This document shows positions 1 through 20,589 of a stretch of DNA of 25,000 bases, piece by piece. Each line of letters begins with the position of its first letter. Position 1 is the stretch's first letter. The notes below the pieces were generated by a model. The model ran no database searches and was not told the origin of the DNA. It saw nothing but the letters and a program-made list of their open reading frames with translations. A program made the position numbers and the translations under genes. The stretch is from Chrysomallon squamiferum (taxonomy: Eukaryota; Mollusca; Gastropoda; Neomphalida; Peltospiridae): NCBI GenBank assembly GCA_012295275.1, contig CM022666.1:3473616-3498615 (forward strand), given 5' to 3'.

Positions 1-71
1 TCTTTTTTTCTTTTTTTTTTTTTTTTTTGGCATTTTATAACTTTTCTTTCTTAATTAGTAAAATAACAAAG

Positions 72-122
<51 letters not shown>

Positions 123-439
123 TTAATAATAAATGACATCTATATTTGTAATATTAATAACTAATATATATTGTTATAAAAATCATCAAATATATAATAA
201 AATAAAAATATCTTAATATGCAACCAAGAATAATATGTAACACCCAATCATAACGCGCCATATTAAATACGTCATAGTCAACTGAAGGCACAAACAGAAC
301 ATACGTCATTACACCAAGATGTCTGTCGTAATGTAGGTGATTTTATCACCAATGACAACAGAACAAAATGTAACGAGAATCAGCGAATACGAAAAAAAAG
401 CATCGAAAGTATAAGCAATAAAAAAAAATTCGAGCACCA
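1..439. other. AT-rich noncoding, (AAT)n microsatellite
   Basis: A T-run at 1-28 and an (ATA)n tract at about 71-131. From 240 to 430 the sequence is less simple, with two ACGTCA motifs and a small hairpin GGTGAT-TTT-ATCACC at 336-350. No coding region is seen. Confidence 0.6.
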
Positions 440-1010
440 TAAGGTAATATAAAAATAAAGGGACAGATTTTACGTAATTTTGTAAAATTTAGGTTCTGAA
501 GGAACTATTTTGGTCCTAAGACCGTAAGTAATATAAAAATAAAGTCAAAGACGTTAATAATTATATAAAATACGATCGCAAATGGAAATATATGTATTTC
601 TATTCAGACATTTAAATTCCGTAGGAACTATTTTGGTCCTAAGAACAGAACGAAATGAAAGGCTTGATGTAACCAATTATGTAAAAAGACAGCAAAAATA
701 AAATAAATAAAATAAAAATATTGTATAAATAAAAGATTATGTTTTGAAACAGCTAGTTCGGACCTAACTCTTAACGCTACAATGAAATGTAAGGTTTGAT
801 GTTAACGAATTATGTAAAATATGATAACAAAGAAAAGCATTTCTATACAGATGTTTACTTTCTAAAGAAACTGTTTCATCCTCAATAAACCATCTTTAAT
901 TATCTGAACAATTATTAATTATAATACGCAAAACAAAGGAACATTTCTACGTACATTTACGTTTAAAAAAGATACTGCATCGAGTCCAAACGATTCTTTC
1001 TAAGGTCCAG
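440..1010. repeat. Degenerate ~120-bp tandem repeat
   Basis: About four to five diverged units. GGAACTATTTTGGTCCTAAG occurs near 502 and 625, with decayed versions near 750, 867 and 980. AATGAAA(G/T)G(T)AAGGYTTGATGT-like and CATTTCTATACAGAY-like blocks recur in the same order. Spacing is 113-128 bp. No known family recognised. Confidence 0.6.
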
Positions 1011-1152
1011 TATCAGTTCTTTGCTTAATGGATAATTATTATGTGAAATAGTAATTATTTTATTTTATACATGATAGGTATTAATGCATTTCACAACAAC
1101 TTATGCAACAAAATATAGTAAAGGCACAATAATGTCTAACAGATATCACTGG

Positions 1153-1194
<42 letters not shown>

Positions 1195-1307
1195 AAAAAA
1201 AAATAAATAAATATATATGTAAACAAATAAATATATAAAATATATCAGTTGTTGAGATCACTAATCTAAAATCTTAATATGAGCAGTATAAACCGAGATT
1301 TTTTTAA

Positions 1308-1349
<42 letters not shown>

Positions 1350-2000
1350 CCTTAAAGTTAATAAACAAATGAAAATGACCTAAGATTTCTGTTCCTCATA
1401 ATTGAAATTTCAGTGGTGAAAGACAAAATCTTATTGTGACCTTTTGTTTCACTTTCATTAAAAACATTAACAAATCATGAGCAGACATCTAATTACTAAC
1501 AGTCTCGAATTTTTCTACAAGTTTATCAAAAATATAAATTTACGAAATTACCGCTAAATTATGTTTACTTACTGTAAAGTAATACTGTAAAATAAAATAT
1601 TGGAATCATTTATTTATTTATTTATTTATTATTTTATAATATCAGAAAATGTTTTCCTATTTGTATGGTAATGAACAGACAAAAGAAAGAAAGAAAAAAA
1701 AGCCAACGCGTTTAATTACAATAGCTAAATAAACTGTCACAAATCAAGGGAGTGAACTAATTATTGAGCAAAGGTAAGGGAAGCAACTGCTGGCCTAACT
1801 GAGACAGCTACTGTGATTATAAGGACAACGGTAACAATGAAGCCAAACTTAAGCTAAGGGAAACAACTGCTGATCTAAGGGAGACAACTGATTTATTAAT
1901 TAATAGCTTTATAAAGTAGATTTAAGCTGAAGAATTAGTAGTATCATATTGCATTGCTATAAACATCAAATTATTCTTAAGCGAATTTAATTACATCTTT

Positions 2001-2054
<54 letters not shown>

Positions 2055-2110
2055 CCAATAACAGTTATGAACAATAATAATACTTGTAATAAAAAAATAA
2101 ATAAATAAAT
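1011..2110. other. AT-rich noncoding with simple repeats
   Basis: Contains an A40 run (1153-1192), (AAT)n at 1308-1349 and 2002-2052, (TTTA)n near 1612-1630, and two copies of an AAGGGAARCAACTGCTG block at 1776 and 1856. No gene seen. Confidence 0.6.
1776..1892. repeat. Two-copy 80-bp-spaced direct repeat
   Basis: AAGGGAAGCAACTGCTGGCC (1776) recurs as AAGGGAAACAACTGCTGATC (1856), each followed by CTAA..GAGACARCT. The sequence between the copies is unrelated. Confidence 0.55.
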
Positions 2111-2112
2111 AA

Positions 2113-2442
2113 AATAAAATACACATTGTGACAAAAAATGAGAAGCTGTTTGTGAACATCAATGTAAATGAAAAAAAACCCACTGGTATACTTATTAATA
2201 TTCATGAACACACAAAAGCAGACATTATTTTGCACAAGCGAATACTTAATATATGGAAATCAGAGACCCACGTGTATGACAAAGCATTCGAAACTTTAAA
2301 TTTTCTAAAGACATTAATGTTATATGCACTCAAGCTTGACAAACTGCCATTAGCCAAGATTATAGTACAACACCGACAGATGGCCATGAAGTTTTTGGCA
2401 AGTTTTTGTGAATTTTCTCACAACTATAATTTAAATTTATAA
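2113..2442 (+). CDS. Unrecognised open reading frame, doubtful gene
   Basis: Open from 2113 (just after a stop) to a TAA ending at 2442. About 104 residues can be read from a GTG at 2128; the first ATG-encoded Met is further in. Middle part reads NIHEHTKADIILHKRILNIW and later LKLDKLPLAKIIVQHRQMAM. It is long for DNA this AT-rich and its composition is mixed, but I recognise no family, no clean splice sites frame it, and simple repeats lie upstream. It may be chance or a fragment of an old mobile element. Confidence 0.12.
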   Translation, partial: NKIHIVTKNEKLFVNINVNEKKPTGILINIHEHTKADIILHKRILNIWKSETHVYDKAFETLNFLKTLMLYALKLDKLPLAKIIVQHRQMAMKFLASFCEFSHNYNLNL

Positions 2443-2692
2443 AAAAAAATGAGTATTTGAAGGACTAAGTTCAGAAAATATTTAACTGATGTTTTTAGAA
2501 GATACAGACTGGAATTAAAACACAATTAAAAATTTAAAAAAAAAAAATAGAAAAATAAAAAATTTCTCTCTCTCTTAACTGTATGAGCCTGTTTTAATTC
2601 TTAATATAGTCAAATTTATTAATTCCAATTAACAGTATTAAATATTACTCAGCTGAATATCCTGTAACAATATATCTGTGGAAAGGATGGAT

Positions 2693-2729
<37 letters not shown>

Positions 2730-3216
2730 AATTAATATATGAATTATTTATTAAGTAACAACTACAAAAATCTATAGACATTATCTCTCCCCCACCCTAT
2801 CAGTGGTAATAAATTTAATAAATGAAAATATATTGTGACTAGAACTGGTGAATAATATCACAGGGTAAAAATACAAAAAATAAAAAATACAAAAAAAAAA
2901 AAATACAGAGGAAATAAAAAATAACTGATGTTTAAAACAAAAAAATGTTTTTGAATTTTCTCATATATGTTTATATAATATAAAATTTTGATATTTTCTC
3001 TTAAAAAACAAGTATTATCAACATCCATTATCAAAAATTAAAAAACAATCAGGATCCAAATTTATAAAAGTGTATAAATTTATATTTTTCGACTAGCTAT
3101 GATATTAAAAAATGCAGATTTTACAATTTGTTCAGGGTTTCTAAAGGGCCAAGACCAGTCATTTTTGATACTGAGGCCAATATATAGATTTTAGATTTAT
3201 TAATTATTATTTTCCT

Positions 3217-3251
<35 letters not shown>

Positions 3252-4459
3252 TTTTATCATCAACATCATCATCATCATACTATTTTATACATTTTGTTTA
3301 ACTGACGTGATGAATTTTAAGACATAGCCAATTATTATTATTATTATTTTTATATCAGTATAGACATACATTTAAAAAAAAAAAAAATATTTATTTGTTG
3401 ATATTGCACGTAAAAAAAACCTTTCAAATCAACTGGTCAAATGACATATCATTTTCATTCCTGAAATTCTAGAAAACCTGTACAGGTAATCCCCAAAAAT
3501 GAATACAGTTATATCTAGCTAGACACTAGTCCAGTGTTTGTTTTCTAATACAAATTTCTCATTAAGTAATTTTAGAAAAAAAGAAGAAAAAAAACATCTA
3601 AAGAAAACAAAAGATCATGAATTCCTTGTAAATAACAACACCTTTTTTTGCTAATTGTAACTGTGTCTATGCTTTGAATGCACAGTTTATAATTTTAATC
3701 TAATATTCTCTCTTGTGAAACTTGTTTTTACATCTGTTTTATACTGAAGTTAAATATAAACCAATTAATGAACATATTTCTACTTGAGGATATACATTCA
3801 CATACAAACAGTAAAATCTTTTCAGTGCATTCCTTTGTCAAATATCTTAAGTATTTGGTGCAATAAAATATAATATATTTTTTTATTTTTGATTAAACTT
3901 TTATTTTAATTTCTTTAATTTATTATTATTATTATTATTATTCAGACAAGTTATAACTTTAAATCAAGTAAAAACGTATAATTTTTTTAATATCTTAATC
4001 TTTTAATGAAAACTGCTTGAAAAGCGAGTACACAAATGCTGCCTGAAATGTCATATATCTTCTTATCTGGCGCAAAATTGATTTAAAAACCTATCAAAAA
4101 TAAATAAAATAATAATTACCTTGTCAAAAACCAATCATAAAGAAAAAGAAAAACATCTTTATCTCTTTAAAAAACACTTTACCTCAAATATCTAAGAAAT
4201 GCACATTTATATACTTGGTTTCGTGTAATGTATATGTATAAAAAAAAAAAAAAAAAAAAAAATCTGATATAAAACCAAAATTATCAAATTTATATAAAAA
4301 ATTAATAAAATGCTTACACATAATTTGATGAAGCCATTTTTTTTTAATTTTTTTTTTTCTTAACAACATCTAATATAGAAATCATGCACCAAAAAAAGTA
4401 TACAACACTTAAAACATTAATTACTTCAATTGTTTAACATGAACTGTAAAGTACAGAGC
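2443..4459. other. AT-rich noncoding with simple repeats
   Basis: A-runs at 2697-2726 and 4240-4262, (TTTA)n at 3216-3254, (ATC)n near 3257-3279 and (ATT)n at about 3920-3942. No coding region, RNA gene or element was recognised. Confidence 0.6.
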
Positions 4460-5130
4460 TTAAGTAGCCATACCAGCTAATGCAAAAATTAGTAGCCATA
4501 CAATAAATTAGTCGTGCCATTCATTAGAGTAGCTATTATTGATACCATTTCATACCGTGGTTTTTGGTCATAACGTTCATTAGAATAGCTATTATTGATA
4601 CCATATAATACCGTGGTTTTTGGTCATACCATATAATACCGTGGTTTTTGGTCATACCATTTAACACTTTTATTGTTAGCCATACCATGTATTACAGCAG
4701 AAATCAGCCTTACCATGCAATACGTTAGCTATTAGTGATGTTATATAATACAATAGGTATTAGCCAAATCATTTAATACAACAGGTACTAGCCAAATCAT
4801 TTTATACAGACATTAGCTATATCACATAAGCCCTATAGTTGAATATAGTCATTAGCCTATCATTTAATAAAATAGGTATTAGCCAAATTATTTACTACAG
4901 TCATTAGCAATATCATTTAACAGTCTTTAGCCATATCATTCAATTCAGTCATTAGCCATATCGATGAATAGTCATTAAAGTGACATCATTTAACGTATCA
5001 AAAAATGTATTATCCACATGATTAAATAAATTTGTTATGTGCCACATACCATTATAATACAACAGGTATTAGCTATACAGATTAATAAGTGAATAATTTG
5101 CCACAGTATGTAATACAACAGCAATACCAT
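4460..5130. repeat. Long degenerate minisatellite (TTAGCCATAYCATTTAATAC-like)
   Basis: Roughly twenty diverged units of about 23-40 bp built on the core (A)TTAGCCATAYCATTTAATAC. In 4545-4665 a younger sub-array repeats ATACCGTGGTTTTTGGTCAT three times. Units run continuously, without unique spacers, and decay toward the 3' side. Confidence 0.75.
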
Positions 5131-6000
5131 CACAAGTTTGGTATGTTTCCGATAAAAGTAATATCATGTTCAGCCTTGACAAGTTTTGGATACAAAACAT
5201 TACTTAGCATGAATTTATTAGTTCCAGATCTGATGTATCTGTTAACCATTAATGTGTTGTTTATGTGAAAATTAAAAAAGAAACTGAGATATCTTTTTAT
5301 TAAATAAGTAACATATTGCAGTTATAAAAAATGTGACTGGTAAAACAACAAACCTCTCAAATGTATTTTTGGTTGTCAGTTGATTTATATCTTGCCAGTT
5401 ATGAACTATGTATGGTATATTCTAAGAACACTGTGTATGTGTGTGTGTGTGTGAGTGTTTCTATATGTACATATATATATCATGCATTCTTGATACATAT
5501 ACATACACATATATGTTGTAATGCTATTTATAACTGCAATAGTTTTGTTTTTTTATATTATTATTGTTTAACAATAAAGATTTCTAACAGGGGACACAAT
5601 TCATGTTATAAATTCTACTTTCTCAAATTACTATATTAAAATACTGATTAGTCAATAAAGGTTTTTTTTACTGACATTCTCAAATAAGAATGAAATAATT
5701 ATTTTAATATAATAACCATTACACTGGAGTTTATAAACGAGTAGATAACTCAAATGTACAGCTTGATAATTGTGTCTTATTTTGTCACTGATCATACATA
5801 ATTATTAAGTTTTGATTATTAAAACTATACATTTCAATTAATGTGTACCCAAAAGAGAAATGAGGGATTATAATGTTGTAAAACTGTCAAGGCTGAATAT
5901 ACAAATATCAGTTTAAAAATTGATTATCTTTGAGAAAACAAAATATTGCACATACACAGAAACAGAACATGCATTATATCAATATACACAGTCACCAAAA
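5131..6000. other. AT-rich noncoding
   Basis: No gene seen. A short (GT)n occurs near 5437-5452 with TATA/TACA-rich DNA after it. The remainder is unremarkable AT-rich sequence. Confidence 0.5.
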
Positions 6001-6002
6001 AA

Positions 6003-6490
6003 TCCAGCAATTTTTTTTTTTTTTTTTCTGCCATGGCAAGCCATCTCAAAACAAACAGAAATTGAAACATATAATTACCTCAACCAATCAATATTTCTGT
6101 GGTTTTGAAAACTGTTTTGGTTTTTACTTTTTTCCCTCAAAATGTAAGCTAAAATATACAATGCCAAAAAATCATACTTTTATTTATTTATTTAATTTTT
6201 TTTTTTTTTGGCAAAGCTTTTTGCTTTTTTGTTTAAAAAACAAAAATAAAAAGCAAGTGTGTCAAATGCTCACCCAAAGTCTAACTATTTTTTTTTTTTG
6301 TGTTATTCTAAAACACAGAACCAATATTTTGGTTTCTTTCTTTCTTTATCTGGCAAGCCATAATTTTTGTCTTTCTTTTTCATTTTCTTCAAAAATCAAG
6401 CAACAAATAAAATACGTAATCACCAAAATACACATATTTTTATCTTTTTGATTTGGCAAGCCTTTTTTTTTTTTTTTTTTTTTTTATTCC
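6003..6490. repeat. Degenerate tandem repeat in the SDR 3' flank
   Basis: The block TGGCAAGCC recurs at 6034, 6351 and 6454, with TGGCAAAGC at 6209. The copies lie beside long T-runs and alternate with TTCYAAAA and ACAAATAA-like blocks. Spacings are 175, 142 and 103 bp. It lies just beyond the SDR stop and may be partly transcribed as 3'UTR. Confidence 0.5.
6483..6488 (-). promoter_or_regulatory. Candidate poly(A) signal of the SDR gene
   Basis: AATAAA on the minus strand lies 27 nt past the stop and runs straight into a genomic A-tract (6463-6485). It would give a very short 3'UTR. Other AATAAA-like sites occur further downstream in the A/T-rich flank, so the true cleavage site is open. Confidence 0.4.
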
Positions 6491-6514
6491 AAAACCAAAT
6501 GACAAATAATTTTT

Positions 6515-16322
<9,808 letters not shown>

Positions 16323-16335
16323 AACGCTTTAGCCA

Positions 16336-16348
16336 AGACGTCATGTGA
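16336..16348 (-). promoter_or_regulatory. CRE-like/E-box composite in SDR promoter
   Basis: On the minus strand TCACATGACGTCT lies 14 nt upstream of the SDR ATG. It overlaps an E-box (CACATG, in M-box-like TCACATGA) and a near-perfect CRE (TGACGTCT). No TATA box is clear. Position fits a 5'UTR or core-promoter element; function is inferred from motif identity only. Confidence 0.3.
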
Positions 16349-17037
16349 CTTTCTTTTTAAAAACTCTTCTGGTTACACTCCACAGTTAATTTCTTCGCAA
16401 TTCTCTTACGTAAATCCGAGATTACTTATGTAATTCAATTGAAGCCGGAGATGAAAACAGAATGCAAGACGACTGAAATTCTTGACTTTGTAAAACAGAG
16501 ATAATCACTGTCTTACTTATGTTATGTTTGCTTATAAAATTATGATGTGACAATTTCTCAAGTTAAGGGGGAACAATGGCCGCCTTCGTATTATTTAATA
16601 TAATAAAAAACAATGATATATTTGTTTATTACTGAATAAAAAAAGAATTAGCTAATCTAAATAAAATAAGAAATGAATTTTATGACAAGCTGGTCATACG
16701 TTTAATACACGGTAACACAGATTTATGATAGAATGATACAATGGATTCAGAATCACGAGAAAAAAACATTAAGATTTTTATTCTTTTCTTTTTTTTTTTT
16801 TTTTTTTTTTTTTTTCGATTACAAGTATTTTCTGGACAATCAACATTTTATTTATTTATTTATTTATTTATTTATTTTAAACTAATAAAAATTGACTTAT
16901 GAAAGTTATCCTTATTTCAATAACGATTTGTTGTATTGAAATGAATCGCATAAAAACATGGATGGAGTTGGAATATTTCAAATCTATCTTGTCACTGTTT
17001 CCAATCGAAAAATAAGAACGGACGTAACCGTCCTTCA
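16349..17037. other. Intergenic: SDR promoter side and GPCR 3' side
   Basis: About 0.7 kb lies between the two minus-strand genes. The SDR-proximal 250 bp is less repetitive and probably holds its promoter. The remainder has T27, (TTTA)n and AT-rich sequence in the presumed GPCR 3'UTR. Confidence 0.5.
16843..16878 (-). repeat. (AAAT)n tract supplying AATAAA signals to the GPCR 3' end
   Basis: A TTTA-type microsatellite on the plus strand reads as repeated AATAAA on the minus strand, about 160-195 nt past the GPCR stop. It could supply the poly(A) signal. A T27 run follows at 16789-16815. Confidence 0.4.
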
Positions 17038-18336
17038 CTAAATATGTCCCGTATTCTCGGCCGGCTCTGCACTTTCTTTTTCTGTCTCCGCCGCCGATAC
17101 ACTGGTCAACACTGAACTTTGTGACATGGCTCCGGCAGTCGATCGCGCACCGCAGAATCCAAACACTTTACGTCTGAACATACTGTTGGTCGCGATGTAC
17201 AAGAAGAAGTTGCACGAGTAATTAATCGACTCCAGAATGCTGCCCACAGAGAACAGAATCATCAGAGGCAGGAACTGAGTGGCGTAGAGGACCTCGTCGC
17301 GAACTGAGGCCAAGTTGTGAGCAATAATCAGGGGCAGCTGAAGAATGACGTACGTTACGCAAAGCAGAATTAACATCGTGGACACTTTCGCTTCCTCCTG
17401 CGTGCGTGTCGTGGTCAGACTCTTTCTGACGTTTCTGAACTTCAGGAGCACGCCGCACATGATCGGGGTCAGGATCACTAATATGATCATGGGTAAAACG
17501 CCTATGATGCCGGAACCTACCGCGAGGATCAGTCGAGCTCGGAGCGCTGTTTGCGGCGAAGAGTAAGTCGGGTTGCACGTCGAGTTCCTAATGTCAGACG
17601 AAAGCGTCCAAATACCGCTGTATCCCGCACCGACTGCGACGACGACAGCAATCCCTTTCAACGCATTGGCTTTCGTGATTATCCGTTTGGCGCGGAACGG
17701 CAAGCATATCGCCATGAACCTCTCGAAGCAGACCAGGACCACAAACCAGGCGGAGAGTATCTTTCCAAGATGGACGGCGAAGAAGTACGCCTTGCAGGCC
17801 GCCCTGCTGGTGGCTCTTACGTCCATTCCTATCAAGTTAATGACGAACGCTTTATGGAACTGAATCGTTATCAGCGTGAGAGTGTCAGCGAGCGCCAGAC
17901 TAGAGAGAATCACGCTGGAAGGAATGAGGTTGAAGGGTTTCCCACGTAATGCTATCATCGTTGCGACGTTGCCGAGCACGCCAACGACAACCGTTAAGGG
18001 TGTCGTGACTTTTTCTATGTAGTTGTTATCGTCTATCGTAACCCTTTCAGCGGAAAGATCCGATCTAGTCGAGCTATCGTTGTTATAAGACCAAGTGGAA
18101 GTACTGGTATTATCGGTCAAAACAGGCCCAGACGAGATCCCATTATTCTTGTCAGTCGCATTTAAGTCTGGATTGGTGAAAGCTGTCGTATCGTCAACGA
18201 TGTTTTCCAGTGTAGACGTTTCACGCCACTTTCCATCATTAAGGACATTATCTGAGCTTGTTTCAGTTTCATCAAAACCAGAAGAAACCATCAAAAGAGA
18301 TGATATGAGAAAGGAAAAAAATCGTTGAAGATGCAT
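17038..18336 (-). CDS. Class A (rhodopsin-family) GPCR, peptide-receptor-like, intronless coding region
   Basis: Seen: 432 residues. Hydrophobic N-terminus (about 1-19, possible signal peptide), a Ser/Thr/Asn-rich ectodomain with N-glycosylation sequons at N59, N76 and N86, then seven hydrophobic segments near 110-130, 139-163, 181-206, 226-246, 267-299, 317-340 and 357-382. Landmarks: GNV (N123, TM1), LALAD (D151, TM2), Cys181 paired with Cys254 in loop 2 (sequon N251), ERF (205-207) in place of DRY, QLP (333-335) in place of CWxP, and NFFLY (376-380) in place of NPxxY. Cys395 could be palmitoylated. Family role: plasma-membrane receptor coupled to G proteins. The shape resembles protostome neuropeptide receptors, but ligand and subtype cannot be assigned. 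It is far more GC-rich than its flanks. The 3' end lies about 0.7 kb upstream of the SDR start. Confidence 0.92.
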   Translation of the reverse strand: MHLQRFFSFLISSLLMVSSGFDETETSSDNVLNDGKWRETSTLENIVDDTTAFTNPDLNATDKNNGISSGPVLTDNTSTSTWSYNNDSSTRSDLSAERVTIDDNNYIEKVTTPLTVVVGVLGNVATMIALRGKPFNLIPSSVILSSLALADTLTLITIQFHKAFVINLIGMDVRATSRAACKAYFFAVHLGKILSAWFVVLVCFERFMAICLPFRAKRIITKANALKGIAVVVAVGAGYSGIWTLSSDIRNSTCNPTYSSPQTALRARLILAVGSGIIGVLPMIILVILTPIMCGVLLKFRNVRKSLTTTRTQEEAKVSTMLILLCVTYVILQLPLIIAHNLASVRDEVLYATQFLPLMILFSVGSILESINYSCNFFLYIATNSMFRRKVFGFCGARSTAGAMSQSSVLTSVSAAETEKESAEPAENTGHI

Positions 18337-18352
18337 CCTGAAATATAGATTA
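18337..18352 (-). promoter_or_regulatory. Likely 3' splice site of a 5'UTR intron before the GPCR ATG
   Basis: Minus-strand TCTATATTTCAG|G precedes the ATG by one base. It has a T-rich tract and CAG, as at the SDR acceptors. It suggests a separate noncoding first exon upstream, common for GPCRs with an uninterrupted coding region. The matching donor was not identified. Confidence 0.45.
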
Positions 18353-20136
18353 TTTTATTTATAACAAACATGTTTAAAATGTAAAACTATTTTGTCTCTG
18401 AACTGGTATTATGATCAGTAACTTACACGAGTTTAAATGTTACGATTGGTCTTATATACAATTTATCTAAACATCTTTTCTTAACTTCAAAGTTATTGCG
18501 TAATATATTACTGACGAACAGTCTTGGCTAATCATAAAGTAAGACAATTAAATAAAAAGAAACACTTGAAAATCATAACTTACTGGGTTTTTTTTTTTTT
18601 TTCATTTCATAGTAATATCATTAACATTTAGTACGAAGTATTGTAAATAATAATAATAATAATAATAATAGGTTTATGTAGCGATCTTACTAAAAAAATA
18701 TATTCAGTTAGAACATAAATAATTCAAAATGCAGCTCGGTAGCAACTATTACAAGCCACTTAAGTGTCTACTGAGTCTTATTATTTAAACTGTTATGGCA
18801 AATTGTACAGCGAGAATGCACCTTTAGTTAGACGATGTCTGTATAATTCTCAAACAGAAAACTGCAACTGATTAAAAGCAAAGCTGCTGATACTAGAAAA
18901 TGACAAATGGATATCATGGCGTATTTAATTTGATATATTTATACAGGACGATTGACTGTTGTTGTTTTGGATGAGTCTGTGTCTGTGTGAGTCTCTGTGT
19001 GTGAATCTGTATGTGTCTATGTGTCTGTGTGTGTTTGTGTGTGTTTGTGTAAAATTAAAAAAACCCTGTATATTATGTAGTTACCACATATATCAAATTT
19101 AAAACATAAAATGACTGAAATGTTAAAAGGTAAACATTCAAAATATTTTAAAATTTTACATAATTAAATGTTTCAAAATAGGCTTACGAATTCAAATAAA
19201 AATAAAGCAGTTGTGTATGTATGAATGTATATATGTATATATTATGTACGTATGTATGTATATATTATGTACGTATGTATGTATATATGTACGTATGTAT
19301 ATATGTACGTATGTATATATCTATGTATCTATATTTTCTTTATTATTAATTTAATTTTAATTTTTTCTTAGCTGTGACGATTATTCTAGTAACTTTATTT
19401 TGAACCTTCGTTCTTTGTTTTCTTTCTCAAATAAGTTGGACTGCATAAAGCTACGTGACGCAGAAGGCAGTTAACATATTAAAACAGTAATTAGTCATGG
19501 AGTTACGTGACGCAGTTCAGATGCATTTGAATCTACGAATATTACGAAAATTCCTTTCAGTTGACGACGGTTGCAAAGTTAATGACATCACTAAAATAGT
19601 TATTTATAAATTTTCTTAACTGTATTATGATTTTGTTAAGTTTCATTCTGGGAAATCTTGAAAAGGACTGACACTATAATGTAAAACAAATAAATCGTCG
19701 ACAAATGTTTATACCGGTAACTCTAAGTTTTGTATTTAGTATTTGAAGCTTGAACGAGAAAAAGCGAAATATGTGTACCAGTGAGATCATTCGTGTAATG
19801 AGATAGATAGATAGATAGATAGATAGGTTTTCAGATTTAAAAGCAAGATTTGTACATAGATTTTCAGATTTAAAAGCAAGATTGTACAGTTAGAGAAACA
19901 TATTTTGCGACTGGAAAGAAATAATGAATAAAACAAAAGAAGAAGAATGACTACTTAACATCAGCGAATGAATGAAAAGGATAACAGATGCAAGTTTGTG
20001 TGTATGTGTGTGCGAGAACACAGATACATACGTACATACATACTAAATATATTTAAAAATATATAAAGTATTTACGAAAGTGAACAGATCAGATTATTCA
20101 TTTATTTATTTATTTACTTACTTACTTATTTTATTA

Positions 20137-20167
<31 letters not shown>

Positions 20168-20580
20168 TTAAATTAAAAATACTAAAAAACTGAAAATAAA
20201 ATGAAAAAAAAAAAAAAAAAAAAAAAATCTAATAAAATAATAATAATAATAAAAAAATAAAAAAATAATAATAATAAAAAAAATAAAAAAAATAAAATAA
20301 AAATTCTGAAAATACAAACCTTCAAGTTTCAAAATGTTCCAGCAAATGAGTCTTTACCGAAAAAGATTTCCATAAACGTCATTTGAAATCACAGATCAAT
20401 ACGAAGACAGACTGATGAAATGGTCAAGAGATTACTGACAGCCAGTGTATCATTTTTCTTAGTCAAATTTCAGTAAAAAATAGAAATAACAATTTAATGT
20501 TAACATTAATAAGCTCACACAAGTTAATAAAGAAGAGGAATGGTTTTATCACAAATCAAATAACGAAACCAAAGAGAACA
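18353..20580. other. Noncoding upstream of the GPCR
   Basis: Contains (AAT)n at 18646-18670, a degenerate (TG)n at about 18979-19050, TATG/TACG repeats at 19213-19331, paired TACGTGACGCAG motifs (19452, 19504), (GATA)n at 19801-19826, a 33-bp duplication at 19828-19888, A-runs at 20143-20167 and 20203-20227, and A-rich sequence to 20302. The GPCR promoter and first noncoding exon probably lie here. Confidence 0.55.
19828..19888. repeat. 33-bp tandem duplication
   Basis: TTTTCAGATTTAAAAGCAAG occurs at 19828 and again at 19861, directly after a (GATA)n tract. Confidence 0.85.
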
Positions 20581-20589
20581 ATGCATATA

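Noticed and set aside
1153-1192. Poly(A) run as a retrocopy tail
   Set aside because: No gene-like sequence precedes it on either strand and similar A/T runs are everywhere in the window.
4460-5130. CRISPR-like regular repeat array
   Set aside because: Units are degenerate and adjoin without unique spacers, and the DNA is clearly animal; it is a minisatellite.
5930-6451. 173-codon plus-strand open frame
   Set aside because: Made of translated T-runs and A-rich sequence (Phe and Lys stretches) in the repeat flanking the SDR 3' end; no domain.
17222-17949. Several open frames on both strands inside the GPCR
   Set aside because: Shadows caused by the GC-rich receptor coding region, which alone has seven membrane segments and conserved landmarks.
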